Part shown: in pieces, positions 35,831 through 48,200 of the stretch
How positions within the stretch are numbered: position 1 is the first letter of the stretch
Layout of the letters: the number at the start of each line of letters is the position of its first letter
Program-made: the position numbers and the translations under genes
The notes under the pieces: generated by a model
Databases searched by the model: none
What the model was told of the DNA's origin: nothing
Seen by the model: only the letters and a program-made list of their open reading frames with translations
NCBI RefSeq assembly: GCF_947179515.1
Contig: NC_067495.1
Span: forward strand, 90,143,889 to 90,207,888
Origin: Apodemus sylvaticus
Taxonomy: Eukaryota > Chordata > Mammalia > Rodentia > Muridae
Reading direction: 5' to 3'
Length of the DNA stretch: 64,000 nucleotides

Positions 35831-36053
35831 CTGTGTGTGTATGTGTGTGTATGAGAGAGAGAGAGAGACAGACATAGATAGATAGACAGACAGACAGGTA
35901 GACACACAAACAGAGAGACAGACAGACAGACAGACATAGATAGATAAACAGACAGACAGAAAGACACACAGAGAGACAGACAGACAGAGAGATAGACAGA
36001 CAAACAGAAAGACACAGAGAGAGACAGACAGGCAGACAGACAGAGAGATAGAG
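35831..36053. repeat. Complex microsatellite (TG)n-(GA)n-(GACA/GATA)n
   Basis: A (TG) run, a short (GA) run and then about 190 bp of GACA, GATA and GAGA units. Three overlapping minus-strand frames of 94-140 codons (Ser/Leu/Cys/Val-rich) are produced by this repeat and are not genes. Confidence 0.95.
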
Positions 36054-36232
36054 AGCTGTTTGTAGCTCTCCAGAGAAAGCAGAACACAAAGGAAGCAATC
36101 TGGAAAACTATCTTGAGCAAAAATGGGACACCAGCTTGGACCCATGATTTGACATTGAGTCATTTGTTTTCACTGCTCTCAGATACCCCTTCTCTCATAA
36201 CACCTCTCTAAGCTGAGGCTGGTCCAAGGCAA

Positions 36233-36445
36233 GGGATAAAGAAAATGTGGTATATTTGCAGAAATGAAGTATTACTCAGCCATTAAAAACAATTGCATTA
36301 TGAAATTTATAGGGAAATGGATGTAACTAGAAAAGATCATACTAGGGGAAGTAACCCAGACTAGAAAGACAAACATAGCATGTACTTTCTTATACATTGA
36401 CATTAATTATAAAGTATAGGATAACTATGCCAGACATATTTTTAA
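36233..36445 (+). mobile_element. Old L1 ORF2 C-terminal fragment
   Basis: Contains 'aaagaaaatgtggtatatttgc', 'attactcagccattaaaaa', 'gggaagtaacccagac' and 'acattaattataaagtataggataa', matching the last ORF2 codons and early 3' UTR of an Lx-type L1. No reading frame is kept. Confidence 0.75.
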
Positions 36446-36566
36446 AAGCAGAGTAAGGCCTTTCTCATGTATTAGAGAATTTTATTTATAGTCAGAGCAC
36501 TTCATTATTTCTACTGAGAAAGGTTCCACTTCTCTCTATAATAGCTAGTATATTAAGAATCTCTAG

Positions 36567-36617
36567 GGCTAGAGAGATGGCTCAATCATTAAAGGGTAGG
36601 CTCACAACCAAAAACTA
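36567..36617 (+). mobile_element. 51-bp mini-SINE (B2-head derived) with 13-bp TSD
   Basis: The insert begins gggctagagagatggctca, the B2/B3 tRNA-like head with its A box. It then jumps to taggctcacaaccaaaaa, skipping the B box and most of the body. Perfect TSDs taagaatctctag lie at 36554-36566 and 36618-36630. It therefore inserted as a short RNA and is not simply a decayed longer copy. Confidence 0.8.
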
Positions 36618-36630
36618 TAAGAATCTCTAG

Positions 36631-38595
36631 GTTGACTACTTTAAACAAGTATCATGCTGCACTACAATTTTTCAAATATTTCATTAATGGAAAATGAAAT
36701 AATACAGGATATAATCATTTTAAAATATATTTATTAAACAAATGATTTTATTTTTCAAATTCTCTAAACAGCCAAATCTATAATCATCAAAGTACTATTC
36801 AAAAATTATATTTCCCACAGTGGGAGTTTCTATCTCATCTAAAATAGACTTATTATTATGTGCACAACACAGAGAGAATTTAAGGATTTTAAAGAAGGAG
36901 GAATAATAAAACACCCGGGTCTTGTTACTGACTTTGTCACCTGCAGGATTGTCTACATTTTTCTTTCTGAGAACTAATCCCCAGTTCCTTTCCCAGCTCT
37001 TTTTACAAGGCATGTTGAGTTCTGCATAACCACAACAAAAGAAAACCATGGGAAGAAAAATATCAGAGGAGAAAATGTTTACAAGAAAAGGGGAAAAAGC
37101 CCCCCTTTTCTTATTTGTGGCTTTCTGATTATAATCTTTATTTGGTGATCATATTATCATCCATTAGTTTCTTGATGAATCAAATGTGATACTAATAATC
37201 ACTACCAGAAGAGACTTGATAGTTGTCAGGAAAGTATTTGCAAGCTATTCAAATAAAGACAGATTACTTGGATAGGAAAGACAATCTGGCTTTCAGTACC
37301 AGCATCTGGCCACTTACTAATATCTTTATCTCCCTGAAAATCTCAAGAAGATTAAAGTTTTCCTGAAGTGTAGTCTCAGGTGTTTATTTTGTAGCCTTGC
37401 CCAAATTCCAGCCCTTTACTCTCCCTGTGCACACTAATAACAAAAGTGTTTTCTGTATTTAATTGTGCTCATTGGACATTCTCACAAATAGATGGAACTG
37501 CAAGCTTCTAGGTTTATATTAAATTTAATCGATATCTGTTTTGTTAAAAGAATAAAACACTTCATTTTCCAAAGCATCCTGATATGTGGCCTCCACACAG
37601 ACTCTAATCAGTTTTTCTGATGCTTTAATTTATGCGTACATTTCCAAAAAGATTTCTTAGGAGCCCCATTATAATTCAACTGTCCCCAGCTGCAAAACAT
37701 ATAATAATATTCTAGGTCTTGTCTTAAAGTATTTGAAATGGATATTTTAGTTTAAAAGTTTGTTGGACTCTTAGGTTACTGTTTATTTTTTTCCCTGTCT
37801 TTAGCATATTGGCAAGGATTATTTTCCTGATCATTACATTTTTAAGTAAGGAGATATACACACGAAAATCGCTGCAATATTGAAGTTTGAGTAGATTTTA
37901 ATCTTCCCATTTGACCTGTCTTTTTATTACCCTGTATACATTCCTCTATCATTATCTTCCTCATTAAAGGCAACACTTAAAAACACTTAAAAACACTTCC
38001 TCATTGAAGCTTAACACTTCTGTAATAACGGACTCAGTATTTCCTAACTTTCCATGTACTTCAGTCATTCTGTAACTGAAACAGCAGAATATAGACAAAG
38101 AGAACAAATAAACAATATAATTTTTGGTAACCATTCATAATGTACTTTGACTTATTAGTTAAGCTATAGCAAATTCTAGTTTGACTGTGAAATTTCAATT
38201 TGGATCATTTAGAATGCTTATCTATTCCTCAAAAAAGATGTGGATATTATGAATAGTGATTGATACAGTACTGGTTGACAAATTAAGCATTTAAAAAATA
38301 CACAAAAATTTTCAATTGTATTTAGAAGGATTGATACCTTCTAATTAGTGGTCTTTTTTCTGAAAGCCAATGAAAAGGGATTAGTAAGTAACTAACAGCA
38401 AAAGAGTGCAGGTACCTGAAATAAGGGTGTCAAACATGGGAATCTGTTGGTCAAAAGTAATAAGCTGGTTATAAAATGTATAAGAGGCTATGGATCTACT
38501 TTGTGAAGAGCAATTTAATTATCATTCCATTCCTGTTTTGCCAAATGAAGGGGTTAGATACTAATAACCCTTGAGAATGGTTAATTTCTCTTAGG
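36631..38595. other. Unique-looking AT-rich DNA
   Basis: About 2 kb without a recognised repeat. The minus frame 36795-37049 (84 codons) has no known domain. A small near-tandem duplication (cttcctcatt.aa with acacttaaaa units) is present at about 37957-38025. Confidence 0.4.
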
Positions 38596-38607
38596 GAAAT
38601 TTCTTTT

Positions 38608-39588
38608 TTGTTGTTTGTCTTATTTTGTTATGTTTTGCTTTGTTTTTCTTTTTTATCAATACATTCTTCATTTACATTTCAAATGCCATCCCTCTTCCCA
38701 GATTCCCCCTCCCCCAAAAGTCCCACAAGCCTTCCTCCGTCCCCCTGCTGCCAAATCACCCCTCCCATCTCCCTGTCCTGGCACTCCCCCACACTGCTGC
38801 AATGTGCATCTCAAGGACCAGGGTCCTCTCCCTCCTGCTTCCTGGGCACTTGTCAATATGTGAATTGTTTCCTGGGTAGTCGAAGCTTCTGGGCTAATAT
38901 CTGCTTATCAGTGAATGCATACCATCTGTGTTCTTTTGTGATTGGGTTACCTCACTAAGGATGACATTCTCTAGTTCCACCCCCTTGTCTAAAAATTTCA
39001 TAAATTCATTGATTTTAATAGCTGAGTAGTATTCCATAGTGCATATATACCATATTTACTATATCCATTCCTCCACTGAGGGATATCTGGGTTCTTTCCA
39101 GCTTCTGGCTATTATAAATGAGGCTGCTATGAATACAATGGAACATGTGGCCCCACTAAATGCTGGAGAATCCTCTGGGTATATGCCAGGAGTGGTACAG
39201 CAGGGTCCTTCAGCAGCACTATACCCAGCCTTCTGAGGTACTGCCAGACTGATTTCCAGAGTGGCTGCACCAGCTAGCAAACCCACAAGCAGTGAAGGAC
39301 TATTCTTCTTTCTCCACATCCTTGCCAACATCTGCTGTCTCCTGAGTTTTTAATCTTAGCCATTCTGACTGGTGTGAGGTGAAATCTCAGGGTTGTTTTG
39401 ATTTGCATTTCCCTGATGACTAATGATGTTGAACATTTTTTAAGGTGCTTCTCCACTATTCGATATTCCACAATTGAAAATTCTTTGTTTAGCTCTGTAT
39501 CCCATATTTAAATAGGGTTATTTGTCTCTCTGGAGACTACCTTCTTGAGTTCTTTTTACATCTTGGATATTAGCTCTCTGTCGGATGT
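38608..39588 (-). mobile_element. 5'-truncated L1, left arm of a head-to-head pair
   Basis: The left end is T-rich. C-rich 3' UTR and the ORF2 C-terminal part follow, with several frame breaks. The 5' end is at about 39588 (ctctgtcggatgtag), directly against the 5' end of the + strand L1 that follows. Confidence 0.85.
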
Positions 39589-39589
39589 A

Positions 39590-41478
39590 GATAAAGGTAA
39601 ACTTGAAGCAATCCCACAAAAATCAGGAACTAGACAAGGCTGCCCTCTCCATACTTATTCAGTATAGGACTTGAAGTTTGAGCTAGAGCAATTAGACAAC
39701 AAAATGTCAAAGGGATACAAATGGGAAAGGAAAACATCAAATTATCACTATTCACAGATGATATGATAGTATACTGAAGCGACCCAAAAACCTCCACTAG
39801 AGAATTCCTACAGCTGATAAACAACTTCAGCAAAGTGGCTGGTTATAAAATCAACTCAAGCAAATCAGTAACCTTCCTATACTCAAAGGATTAACAGGCT
39901 GAGAAAGAAATTATGGAAATGACACCTTTCACAAAAGCCACAAACAATATAAAGTATTTTGGAGTGACTGTAACCAAACAAGTGAAAGATCTGTATGACA
40001 GGAACTTGAAGTCTTTGAAGAAAGAAATCAAAGAAGACCTCAGAAGATGGAAATAACTTCCATGCTCTTGGATTGGCAGGATTAATATAGTAAAAATGGC
40101 CATCTAGCCAAAAGCAATATAAAGTTTCAATGCAATACCCATCAAAAATTCCAACTCAATTATTCTTAGAGTTAGAAAGAGCAATTCTCAAATTCATCTG
40201 GAATAACATCATCTGAAAAACTGAGGATGGCTAAAACTATTCTCAAGAGTAAAAAATCTTCTGGGGGAATTAGTATCCCAGACCTCAAGCTGTACTACAG
40301 AGCAATTGTGTTAAAAACTGCATGGCATTGGTAAAGTGACAGTCAGGTAGATCAATGGAATAGAATTGATGACCCAGAAATGAACCCACACAAGTACAGT
40401 CACTTGATCTTTGACAAAGGAGCTACCACCATCCAATGGAAAAAAGATAGCCTTTTCAGCAAATGGTGCTGGTTCAACTGGAGGTCAGCATGCAGAAGAA
40501 TGTGAATTGATCCATTTTTACCTCCTTGTACTAAGCTCAAGTCCAAGTGGATCAAGGACCTCCAAATAAAACCAGACACACTGAAACTAATAGAAAAGAA
40601 ACTGGGGAAGACCCTTGAGGACATGGACACACAGGAAAAGTTCCTGAAGAGAAAACCAATAGCTTATGCTCTAAGATCAAGAATTGACAAATGGGACCTC
40701 ATAAAATTACAGTTTCTGTAAGGCAAAGGACACCATCAAAAGGACAAAACGGCAACCAACAAATTGGGAAAAGATCTTCACCAATCCTATATCTGACAGA
40801 GGGCTAATATCCAATATACTCAAAGAACTCAAAAAGTTAGACTCCAGAGAGTCAAATAACCCAATTAAAAATGGGGTACAGAGCTAAACAAAGAATTTTC
40901 ACCTGAAGAACTTTGAATGACTGAGAAGCACCTTAAGAAATGTTTAGCATCATTAGTCATTAGGGAAATGCAAATCAAAACAACCCTGAGATTTCACCTT
41001 ACCCCAGTCAGAATGGCTAAGATTAAAAACTCAGGAGACAGCAGGTGTTGGTGAGGATGCAGAGAAAGAGGGACACTCCTCCACTGCTGGTGGGAATGCA
41101 AATTGGTACAACCACTCTGGAAATCATTCTGGCATTTCCTCAGAAAACTGGGCATGACACTTCTGGAGAACCCTGCTATACCACTCCTGGGCATATGCAC
41201 AGAGGATTCCCTGGCATGTAATAAGGTCACATGCTATGTTCATAGCAGCCTTATTTCAAATAGCCAGAAGCTGGAAAGAACCCATATGTCCCTAAATGGA
41301 GGAATTGAAGCAGAAAATGTGGTATATTTACACAATGGAATACTACTGAGCAATTAGAAACAATGAAATCATCAAATTCTTAGACAAATGGTTGGATCTG
41401 GAAAATGTCATCCTAAGTGAGGTAACCCAGTCACAAAAGAACACACATGGAATGCAGTCACTGATAAGTGTATATCAG
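39590..41478 (+). pseudogene. L1 ORF2 pseudogene (RT C-terminal part to ORF2 end)
   Basis: Only nucleotide-level ORF2 order is kept: the RT palm remnant with FTDD in place of FADD (near 39755), the thumb (tcaactcaagcaaatcagtaac), and the C-terminal part with REMQIKTTL-type codons near 40965 and the ORF2 end near 41475. The longest frame is 84 codons (41103-41357). The endonuclease domain is absent because of truncation. Not functional. Confidence 0.85.
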
Positions 41479-41728
41479 ACCAGAAGCTCTGAATACCCAA
41501 GACACAATTAACATATCAAATGATTCCCAAGAAGGAAGGAGAGGGCCCTGGTCCTGGAAAGGCTTGATGCAGCAATGTAGGGGATTGCCAGGACAGAGAA
41601 ATGGGAGGGGGTGATTAGGGAAAGGGAGGAGTGAAGATGGCCTATAGGACTTAGGGGAGGTGGGGACTGGGAAAGGGAAAATTATTTGGAATGTAAACAA
41701 AGAATATAGAAAAAAAAAAGAAAAAAAA
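39590..41728 (+). mobile_element. 5'-truncated L1, right arm of a head-to-head pair
   Basis: It begins in ORF2 just before the RT catalytic region (aaacttgaagcaatccc) and runs through ORF2 and the 3' UTR to an A-rich tail at about 41728. The RT box reads LFTDDMIVY followed by a stop, so the first residue of the normal FADD quartet is not its only defect. Many stops and frameshifts are visible. Confidence 0.88.
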
Positions 41729-41739
41729 GAAATCTTTTA

Positions 41740-42495
41740 TTATAGAGAGTATAGGTTCATTAGCTATACTTTTATGGCCTTGCAAAATATACTGTTATTA
41801 ATTATATAGTATATATAGCAGTGTTAAGATCCATTACTTTATGATAATATATATTAGATTCACTTCTGTGCTTCTTTTCTTCTTCACTCTTTCCTTATAT
41901 AACACCCTTCTCTATGCATTTTTGTCCCTTTTCCCCCCAGATGAATAACTGATTATAAAACCATAAGGTTAATAAGTAAGGAAACAAAATAATGCATATG
42001 TAAATACATGCTTGGGTGAATAAATTACATGAGACACAAAGATCTGAAGCAGCAAAATCTATACGAATTTAGGCCTGTGGAAGAGGGTAATTGGCTCTTT
42101 TTTCTGAAGTCTGACTGGAGTCTTGAAAGCGAATAACAAATCAAGTGCTACCACAGCTGTTATTCCAGGATTCCAATTAATAAAGTGCCCCTTGTCCTTT
42201 TCTTTCCATAATACTTGATTGGAGCTTTTTGTTTTGTTCTGTAGCTCAGTTTTTCTCTTGCCTCAATACAGTATTTGTGAAGGTTATTTTCCTAAGAGTC
42301 ACTGTTATTTAACTGTTTTACCCTCTATTTCATAAGAGTTATCAATAAAATGTGTTTGAAAGCCAAAAAGGGGAGTCAACATACAAAGAAATTCTGAGAT
42401 TAGTTCCTTCAAGCAAAACACCCTACAGTAGAAATTCTAAAGTTTTTTTCTTTCTAGCATAACTATATACTTTTTATTTTCTGAATGCATTCAGT
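41740..42495. other. No recognised feature
   Basis: AT-rich DNA. An aataaaatgtg motif near 42345 resembles a polyadenylation signal, but there is no transcript evidence in the sequence. Confidence 0.35.
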
Positions 42496-42496
42496 T

Positions 42497-42593
42497 AGTC
42501 TCTCTCTCCCCCTCCCTCCCTCCCTTCCTCTCTCTCTTCCCCTCCCTCCCTCCTTACTTCTCTCTCTTCCTCACCCTCCCTCCCTCCTTACCT

Positions 42594-42667
<74 letters not shown>

Positions 42668-42715
42668 ATCTCTGTCTCCATCTCTCTCTGTGTGTATGTG
42701 TGTGTGTGTTTATGT
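42497..42715. repeat. C/T low-complexity tract with (TC)n core and (TG)n end
   Basis: Interrupted CCCT/CTCC units, then a pure (TC)n core at 42601-42663 (about 31 units), then a short (TG)n stretch near 42690-42710. The Ser/Leu/Pro-rich 95-codon frame and its antisense Arg/Glu frame are artefacts. Confidence 0.95.
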
Positions 42716-43248
42716 CTGTTTTTCTGTTTGTATGTGGGAGCTAATGAAAGAAAAATAGACAGAGAAAGATAGAGACCATGACAGAGAAGTACATGCAATC
42801 AAAATAATATGGAAAGGATATGGGAGGGAGATTACGAATGCTGGGAACGAGAACAACCCACCAAGATTACAAATATCATTGTTATAGAACTTTTAAAAAT
42901 ATGAGATTAATATTGACCATAGTTATTATGATACTATTTGTAAAGATCACGGAGGTTGAGAAGTGGATAAGAACTCTCTCTTGATGTGATAGAATCTATA
43001 AATTTCAACTGTTCACCCATTCTCCACTATAAAACTTAGATTTTCCTATTTAACTATATACTTAATCTGATTATGAAATAAATATAAATTCTCTATATAT
43101 GCACATATATTTCTCTGTTAATAACCACAAAATGAGTAAATGAAAAGATCTACCCAAACTTTAACAGATTTTAAAACTATGATATGAAATGACTATTAGT
43201 ATTTTACAAATTATATAAATGTTCATATGTAACTAAAAATAGAATTGA
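42716..43248. other. AT-rich DNA, nothing recognised
   Basis: Ends in the left copy of the 14-bp TSD of the large L1 (43249-43262). Confidence 0.4.
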
Positions 43249-43533
43249 GTTCTTTCAATCTTTTTTTTTAATTTTCTATTGTTTTTTTATTCGACATATT
43301 TTTTATTTACATTTCAAATGATTTCACCTTTTCTGGTCCCCCACTCCACAAAAGTCACATAAGCCTCCTTCCCTCCCTTTGTTCTCCCTCCCACCCATCC
43401 CTCCCCACTTCCCTGTTCTAGTTATGTCTTATACTGCTACACTGAATCTTTCCAGAACAAGGGGCCACTCCTCCGTTCTTCTTGTACCTCATTTGATATG
43501 TGGATTATGACTTGGGTATTCCACTTTTCCAGG

Positions 43534-45008
43534 CTAATATCCACTTATTGTTGAGTGCATACCATGATTGATCTTTTGAGACTGGGTTACCTCACTTAGT
43601 ATGATGTTCTCCACCTCCATCCATTTGCCTAAGAATTTCATGAATTCATTGTTTCTAATGGCTGAATAGTACTCCATTGTGTAGATATACCACATTTTTT
43701 GCATCCATTCTTCTGTTGAGGGATACCTGGGTTCTTTCCAGCATCTGGCAATTATAAATAGGGCTGCTATGAACATAGTGGAGCATATATCCTTATTACA
43801 TGCTGGTGAATCCTCTGGGTATATGCCCAGGAGTGGTATAGCAGGATCTTTCAGAAGTGACATGCAGAGTTTTCTGAGGAACTGCCAGACTGATTTCCAG
43901 AGTGGTTGTACTAATTTGCAAACCCAACAGCATTGGAGGAGTGTTCCTCTTTCTCCACATCCTTGCCAACACCTGCAGTCTCCTGAATTTTTAATCTTAG
44001 ATATTTTGACTGGTATAAGGTGAAATCTCAGGGTTGTTTTGATTTACATTTCCCTGATGACTAGTGAAGTTGAACCTTTTTAAAGATGTTTCTCCGCCAT
44101 CCAAAGTTCTTCAAGTGAGAATTCTTTGTTTAACTCTGTACCCCATTTTTAATAGGGTTATTTGGTTCCCTGGGGTCTAACTTCTTGAGTTCTTTATATA
44201 TATTGAATATTAGCCCTCTATCTGATGTAGGGTTGGTAAAGATCTTTTCACAATTTGTTGGTTGCCGATTTGTCCTTTTGATGATGTCCTTTATTAAGTA
44301 TTTTTGCATTGATGTTCATAAGGGAAATTGGTCTGAAGTTCTCTTTCTTTGTTGGATCTTTGTGTGGTTTTGGTATCAGCTTAATTGTGGCTTCATAGAA
44401 GGAATTGGGTAGTGTTCCTTCTGTTTCTATTTTGTGGAATAATTTTAAGAGTATTGGTGTTAGGTCTTCTTTGAAGGTCTGATAGAATTCTGCACAGAAG
44501 CCATCTGGTACTGTGCTTCTTTTGGTTGGAAGACTTTCTATGACCCCTTCTATTTCTTTAGGGGTTATGGGACTGTTTAGATGATCTATTTGGTCCTGAT
44601 TTAATTTTGGTATTTGGTATCTGTCAAGGAAATTGTCCATTTCCTCCATATTCTCCAGTTGTGTTGAGTATAGGCTTTTGTAGTAAGATCTGATGATTTT
44701 TTTTATTTCCTCGGTTTCTGTTGTTATATCCCCCTTTTCATTTCTAATTTTGTTAATTTGGATACTTTCTCTCTGCCCTTTGGTCAGTGTGGCTATGGGT
44801 CTATCTATCTTGTTGATTTTCTCAAAAAACCAGCTTTTGGATTCATTGATTCTTTGTATGATTCTCTTTGTTTCCACTTGACTGATTTCAGCCCTGAGTT
44901 TTAAGATTTCCTGTCTTCTACTCCTCCTGGGTGAATTGGCTTCTTCTTGTTCCAGGGCTTTCAGGTGTTTCCTTAAGTTGCTAGTGTATGCTCTCTCCAT
45001 TTTCTTTT
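43534..45008 (-). pseudogene. Outer L1 ORF2, C-terminal and central part, internally deleted
   Basis: 43534-43863 encodes the ORF2 end (CNKDICSTMFIAALF..., ...MHSTISGY). The frame 44248-45000 (250 codons) encodes the region before and at the start of the RT domain: MERAYTSNLRKHLKALEQ, SPRRSRRQEILKLRAEI, EMDNFLDRYQIPKLNQDQ, FRPISLMNINAKILNK. At about 44290 this jumps directly to the later C-terminal region (gatgatgtcctttattaagta), so the RT catalytic core with FADD is missing. Part of the coding region lies on the far side of the inner L1. Non-functional. Confidence 0.9.
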
Positions 45009-45269
45009 TTTTTTTTTAATTTTTTTTATTCGGTATATTTTTTATTTACATTTCAAGTGATTTCCCCTTTCCTAGGCCCCCCACTCCCAAAAAGTCCCAT
45101 AAACCCCCTTCTCTCCCCCTGTCCTCCCACCCACCCCTTCCCACTTCCCCGTTCTGGTTTTGCTGAATACTGCTTCATTGAGTCTTTCCAGAACAAGGGG
45201 CCCCTCTTCCTTTCTTCTTGTACCTCATTTGATGTGTAGATTATGTTTTGGGTATTCCAGGTTTCTAGG
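45009..45269 (-). other. 3' UTR and poly(A) of the inner L1
   Basis: T-run at the left (reverse-complement poly-A), 'attcggtatattttttatttac' (A-rich end with AATAAA-like signal on minus), then the polypurine/polypyrimidine C-rich block typical of mouse L1 3' UTRs. It ends at the ORF2 stop near 45270. Confidence 0.85.
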
Positions 45270-48200
45270 TTAATATCCACTTATTAGTGAGTGCATACCA
45301 TGATTCATCTTTTGAGTCTGGGTTACCTCACTTAGTATGATGTTCTCTAGGTCCATCCATTTGCCTAAGAATTTCATGAATTCATTGTTTCTAATGGCTG
45401 AATAGTACTCCATTGTGTAGATATACCACATTTTTTGCATCCAGTCTTCTGTTGAGGGATACCTGGGTTCTTTCCAGCATCTGGCAATTATAAATAAGGC
45501 TGCTATGAACATAGTAGAGCATGTATCCTTATTACATGGTGGGGAATTCTCTGGGTATATGCCCAGGAGTGGTATAGCAGGATCTTCTGGAAGTGAGGTG
45601 CCCAGTTTTCAGAGGAACCGCCAGACTGATTTCCAGAGTGGTTGTACCAATTTGCAATCCCACCAGCAGTGGAGGAGTGTTCCTCTTTCTCCACACCCTC
45701 TCCAACACCTGCTATCTCTGGAATTTTTAATCTTAGCCATTCTGACTGGTGTAAGGTGAAATCTCAGGGTTGTTTTGATTTGCATTTCCCTAATGACTAA
45801 TGAAGTTGAGCATTTTTTAAGATGCTTCTCCGCCATCCGATGTTCTTCAGGTGAGAATTCTTTGTTTAACTCTCTATTTTTTAATAGGGTTGTTTGGTTT
45901 TCTGGAGTCTAACTTCTTGAGTTCTTTATATATATTGGATATTAGCCCTCTATCTGATGTAGGATTGGTGAAGATCTCTTCCCAATTTGTTGGTTGCCGA
46001 TTTGTCCTCTTGATGGTGTCCTTTGCCTTACAGAAACTTTGTGATTTTATGAGGTCCCATTTGTCAATTCTTGCTCTTAGAGCATACGCTATTGGTGTTC
46101 TGTTCAGAAACTTTCTCCCTGTACCGATGTCCTCAAGGGTCTTCCCCAGTTTCTTTTCTATTAGCTTCAGAGTGTCTGGCTTTATGTGGAGGTCCTTGAT
46201 CCATTTGGATTTGAGCTTAGTACAAGGAGACAAGGATGGATCAATTCGCATTCTTCTGCATGCTGACCTCCAGTTGAACCAGCACCATTTGTTGAAAAGG
46301 CTATCTTTTTTCCATTGGATGTTTTCAGCCTCTTTGTCGAGGATCAAGTGGCCATAGGTGTGTGGGTTCATTTCTGGATCTTCAATCCTGTTCCATTGAT
46401 CCTCCTGCCTGTCACTGTACCAATACCATGCAGTTTTTAACACTATTGCTCTGTAGTATTGCTTGAGGTCAGGGATACTTATTCCCCCAGAATTTCTTTT
46501 GTTGCTGAGAATAGTTTTAGCTATCCTGTGTTTTTTTGTTATTCCAGATGAATTTGATAATTGCTCTTTCTAACTCTGTGAAGAATTGAGTTGGGATTTT
46601 GATGGGTATTGCATTGAATCTGTATATTGCTTTTGACAAAATGGCCATTTTAACTATATTGATTCTACCGATCCATGAGCATGGGAGGTTTTCCCATTTT
46701 TTGAGGTCTTCTTCCATTTCCTTCTTCAGAGTCTTGAAGTTCTTGTCATACAGATCTTTCACATGTTTTGTAAGAGACACCCCAAGATACTTTATACTGT
46801 TTGTGGCTATTGTGAAGGGGGTCATTTCCCTAATTTCTTTCTCAGCCTGCTTATCCTTTGAGTATAGGAAGGCCACTGATTTACTTGAGTTGATTTTATA
46901 ACCTGCCACTTTGCTGAAGTTGTTTATCAGCTGTAGAAGTTGTCTAGTGGAGTTTTTTGGGTCACTTAGGTAGACTATCATGTCATCTGCAAATAATGAT
47001 AGTTTGAATTCTTCCTTTCCAATTTGTATCCCTTTGAACTCCTTATGTTGTCGAATTGCCTGAGCTAGTACCTCAAGTACAATATTGAAAAGATAAGGAG
47101 AAAGGGGGCAGCCCTATCTAGTCCCTGATTTTAGTGGGATTGCTTCAAGTTTCTCTCCATTTAGTTTGATGCTGGCTACCGGTTTGCTGTATATTGCTTT
47201 TACTATGTTTAGGTATGGGCCTTGAATTCTTGTTCTTTCCAAGACTTTAAGCATGAAAGGATGCTGAATTTTGTCAAATGCTTTTTCAGCATCCAATGAA
47301 ATGACCACGTGGTTTTGTTCTTTGTGTTTGTTTATGTAGTGGATTGCATTGATGGATTTCCGTGTATTGAACCAACCCTGCATTACCAGGATAAAGCCTA
47401 CTTGATCATGGTGGATGATCGTTTTGATGTGTTCTTGGATTCGGTTGGCAAGAATTTTATTGAGTATTTTTGCATCGATGTTCATAAGGGAAATTGGTCT
47501 GAAGTTCTCTTTCTTTGTTGAATCTTTGTGTGGTTTTGGTATCAGCGTAATTGTGGCTTCATAGAAGGAATTGGGCAGTGTTCCTTCTGTTTCTATTTTG
47601 TGGAATAATTTGAAGAGTATTGGTGTTAACTCTTCTTTGAAGGTCTGATAGAATTCTGCACTGAAACCATCTGGTCCTGTGCTTTTTTTGGTTGGAAGAC
47701 TTTCTATGACTCCTTCAATTTCTTTAGGCATTATGGGACTATTTAGATGATCTATTTGGTCCTGATTTAATTTTGGTATTTGGTATCTGTCAAGGAAATT
47801 GTCCATTTCTTCCAGGTTCTCCAGTTGTGTTGAGTACAGGCTCTTGTAGTAGGATCTGATGATTTTTTTGGATTTCCTCAGTTTCCGTTGTTATATCTCC
47901 CTTTTCATTTCTAAGTTTGTTAATTTGGATACTTTCTCTGTGCCCTTTGGTCAGTCTGGCTAAGGGTTGATCTATCTTGTTGATTTTCTCGAAGAACCAG
48001 CTCCTGGTTTTGTTGATTCTTTGTATGGTTCTCTTTGTTTCTACTTGATTGATTTCAGCCCTGAGTTTGATGATTTCCTGCCTTCTACTCCTCCTGGGTG
48101 AAATAGCTTCTTTTTGTTCCAGGGCTTTCAGGTGTGTCATTAAGCTGGTAATGTATGCTCTCTCCATTTTCTTTTTGGAGGCACTCAGGGCTATGAGTTT

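Noticed and set aside
35741..36163. Cys/Ser/Leu/Val-rich minus-strand open frames of 94-140 codons
   Set aside because: They are translations of a GACA/GATA/GA microsatellite in all three frames.
36795..37049. 84-codon minus-strand frame in DNA with no recognised repeat
   Set aside because: No recognisable domain, no supporting splice sites or polyadenylation context. The length is within chance expectation.
39590..41478. The head-to-head L1s as one twin-primed insertion
   Set aside because: Both arms contain the L1 3' end and an A-rich tail. Twin priming gives only one 3' end, so two insertions or a joint event are more likely.
42485..42798. Ser/Leu/Pro-rich plus frame and Arg/Glu-rich minus frame
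   Set aside because: Produced by the (TC)n/(CCCT)n tract. No start context or domain.
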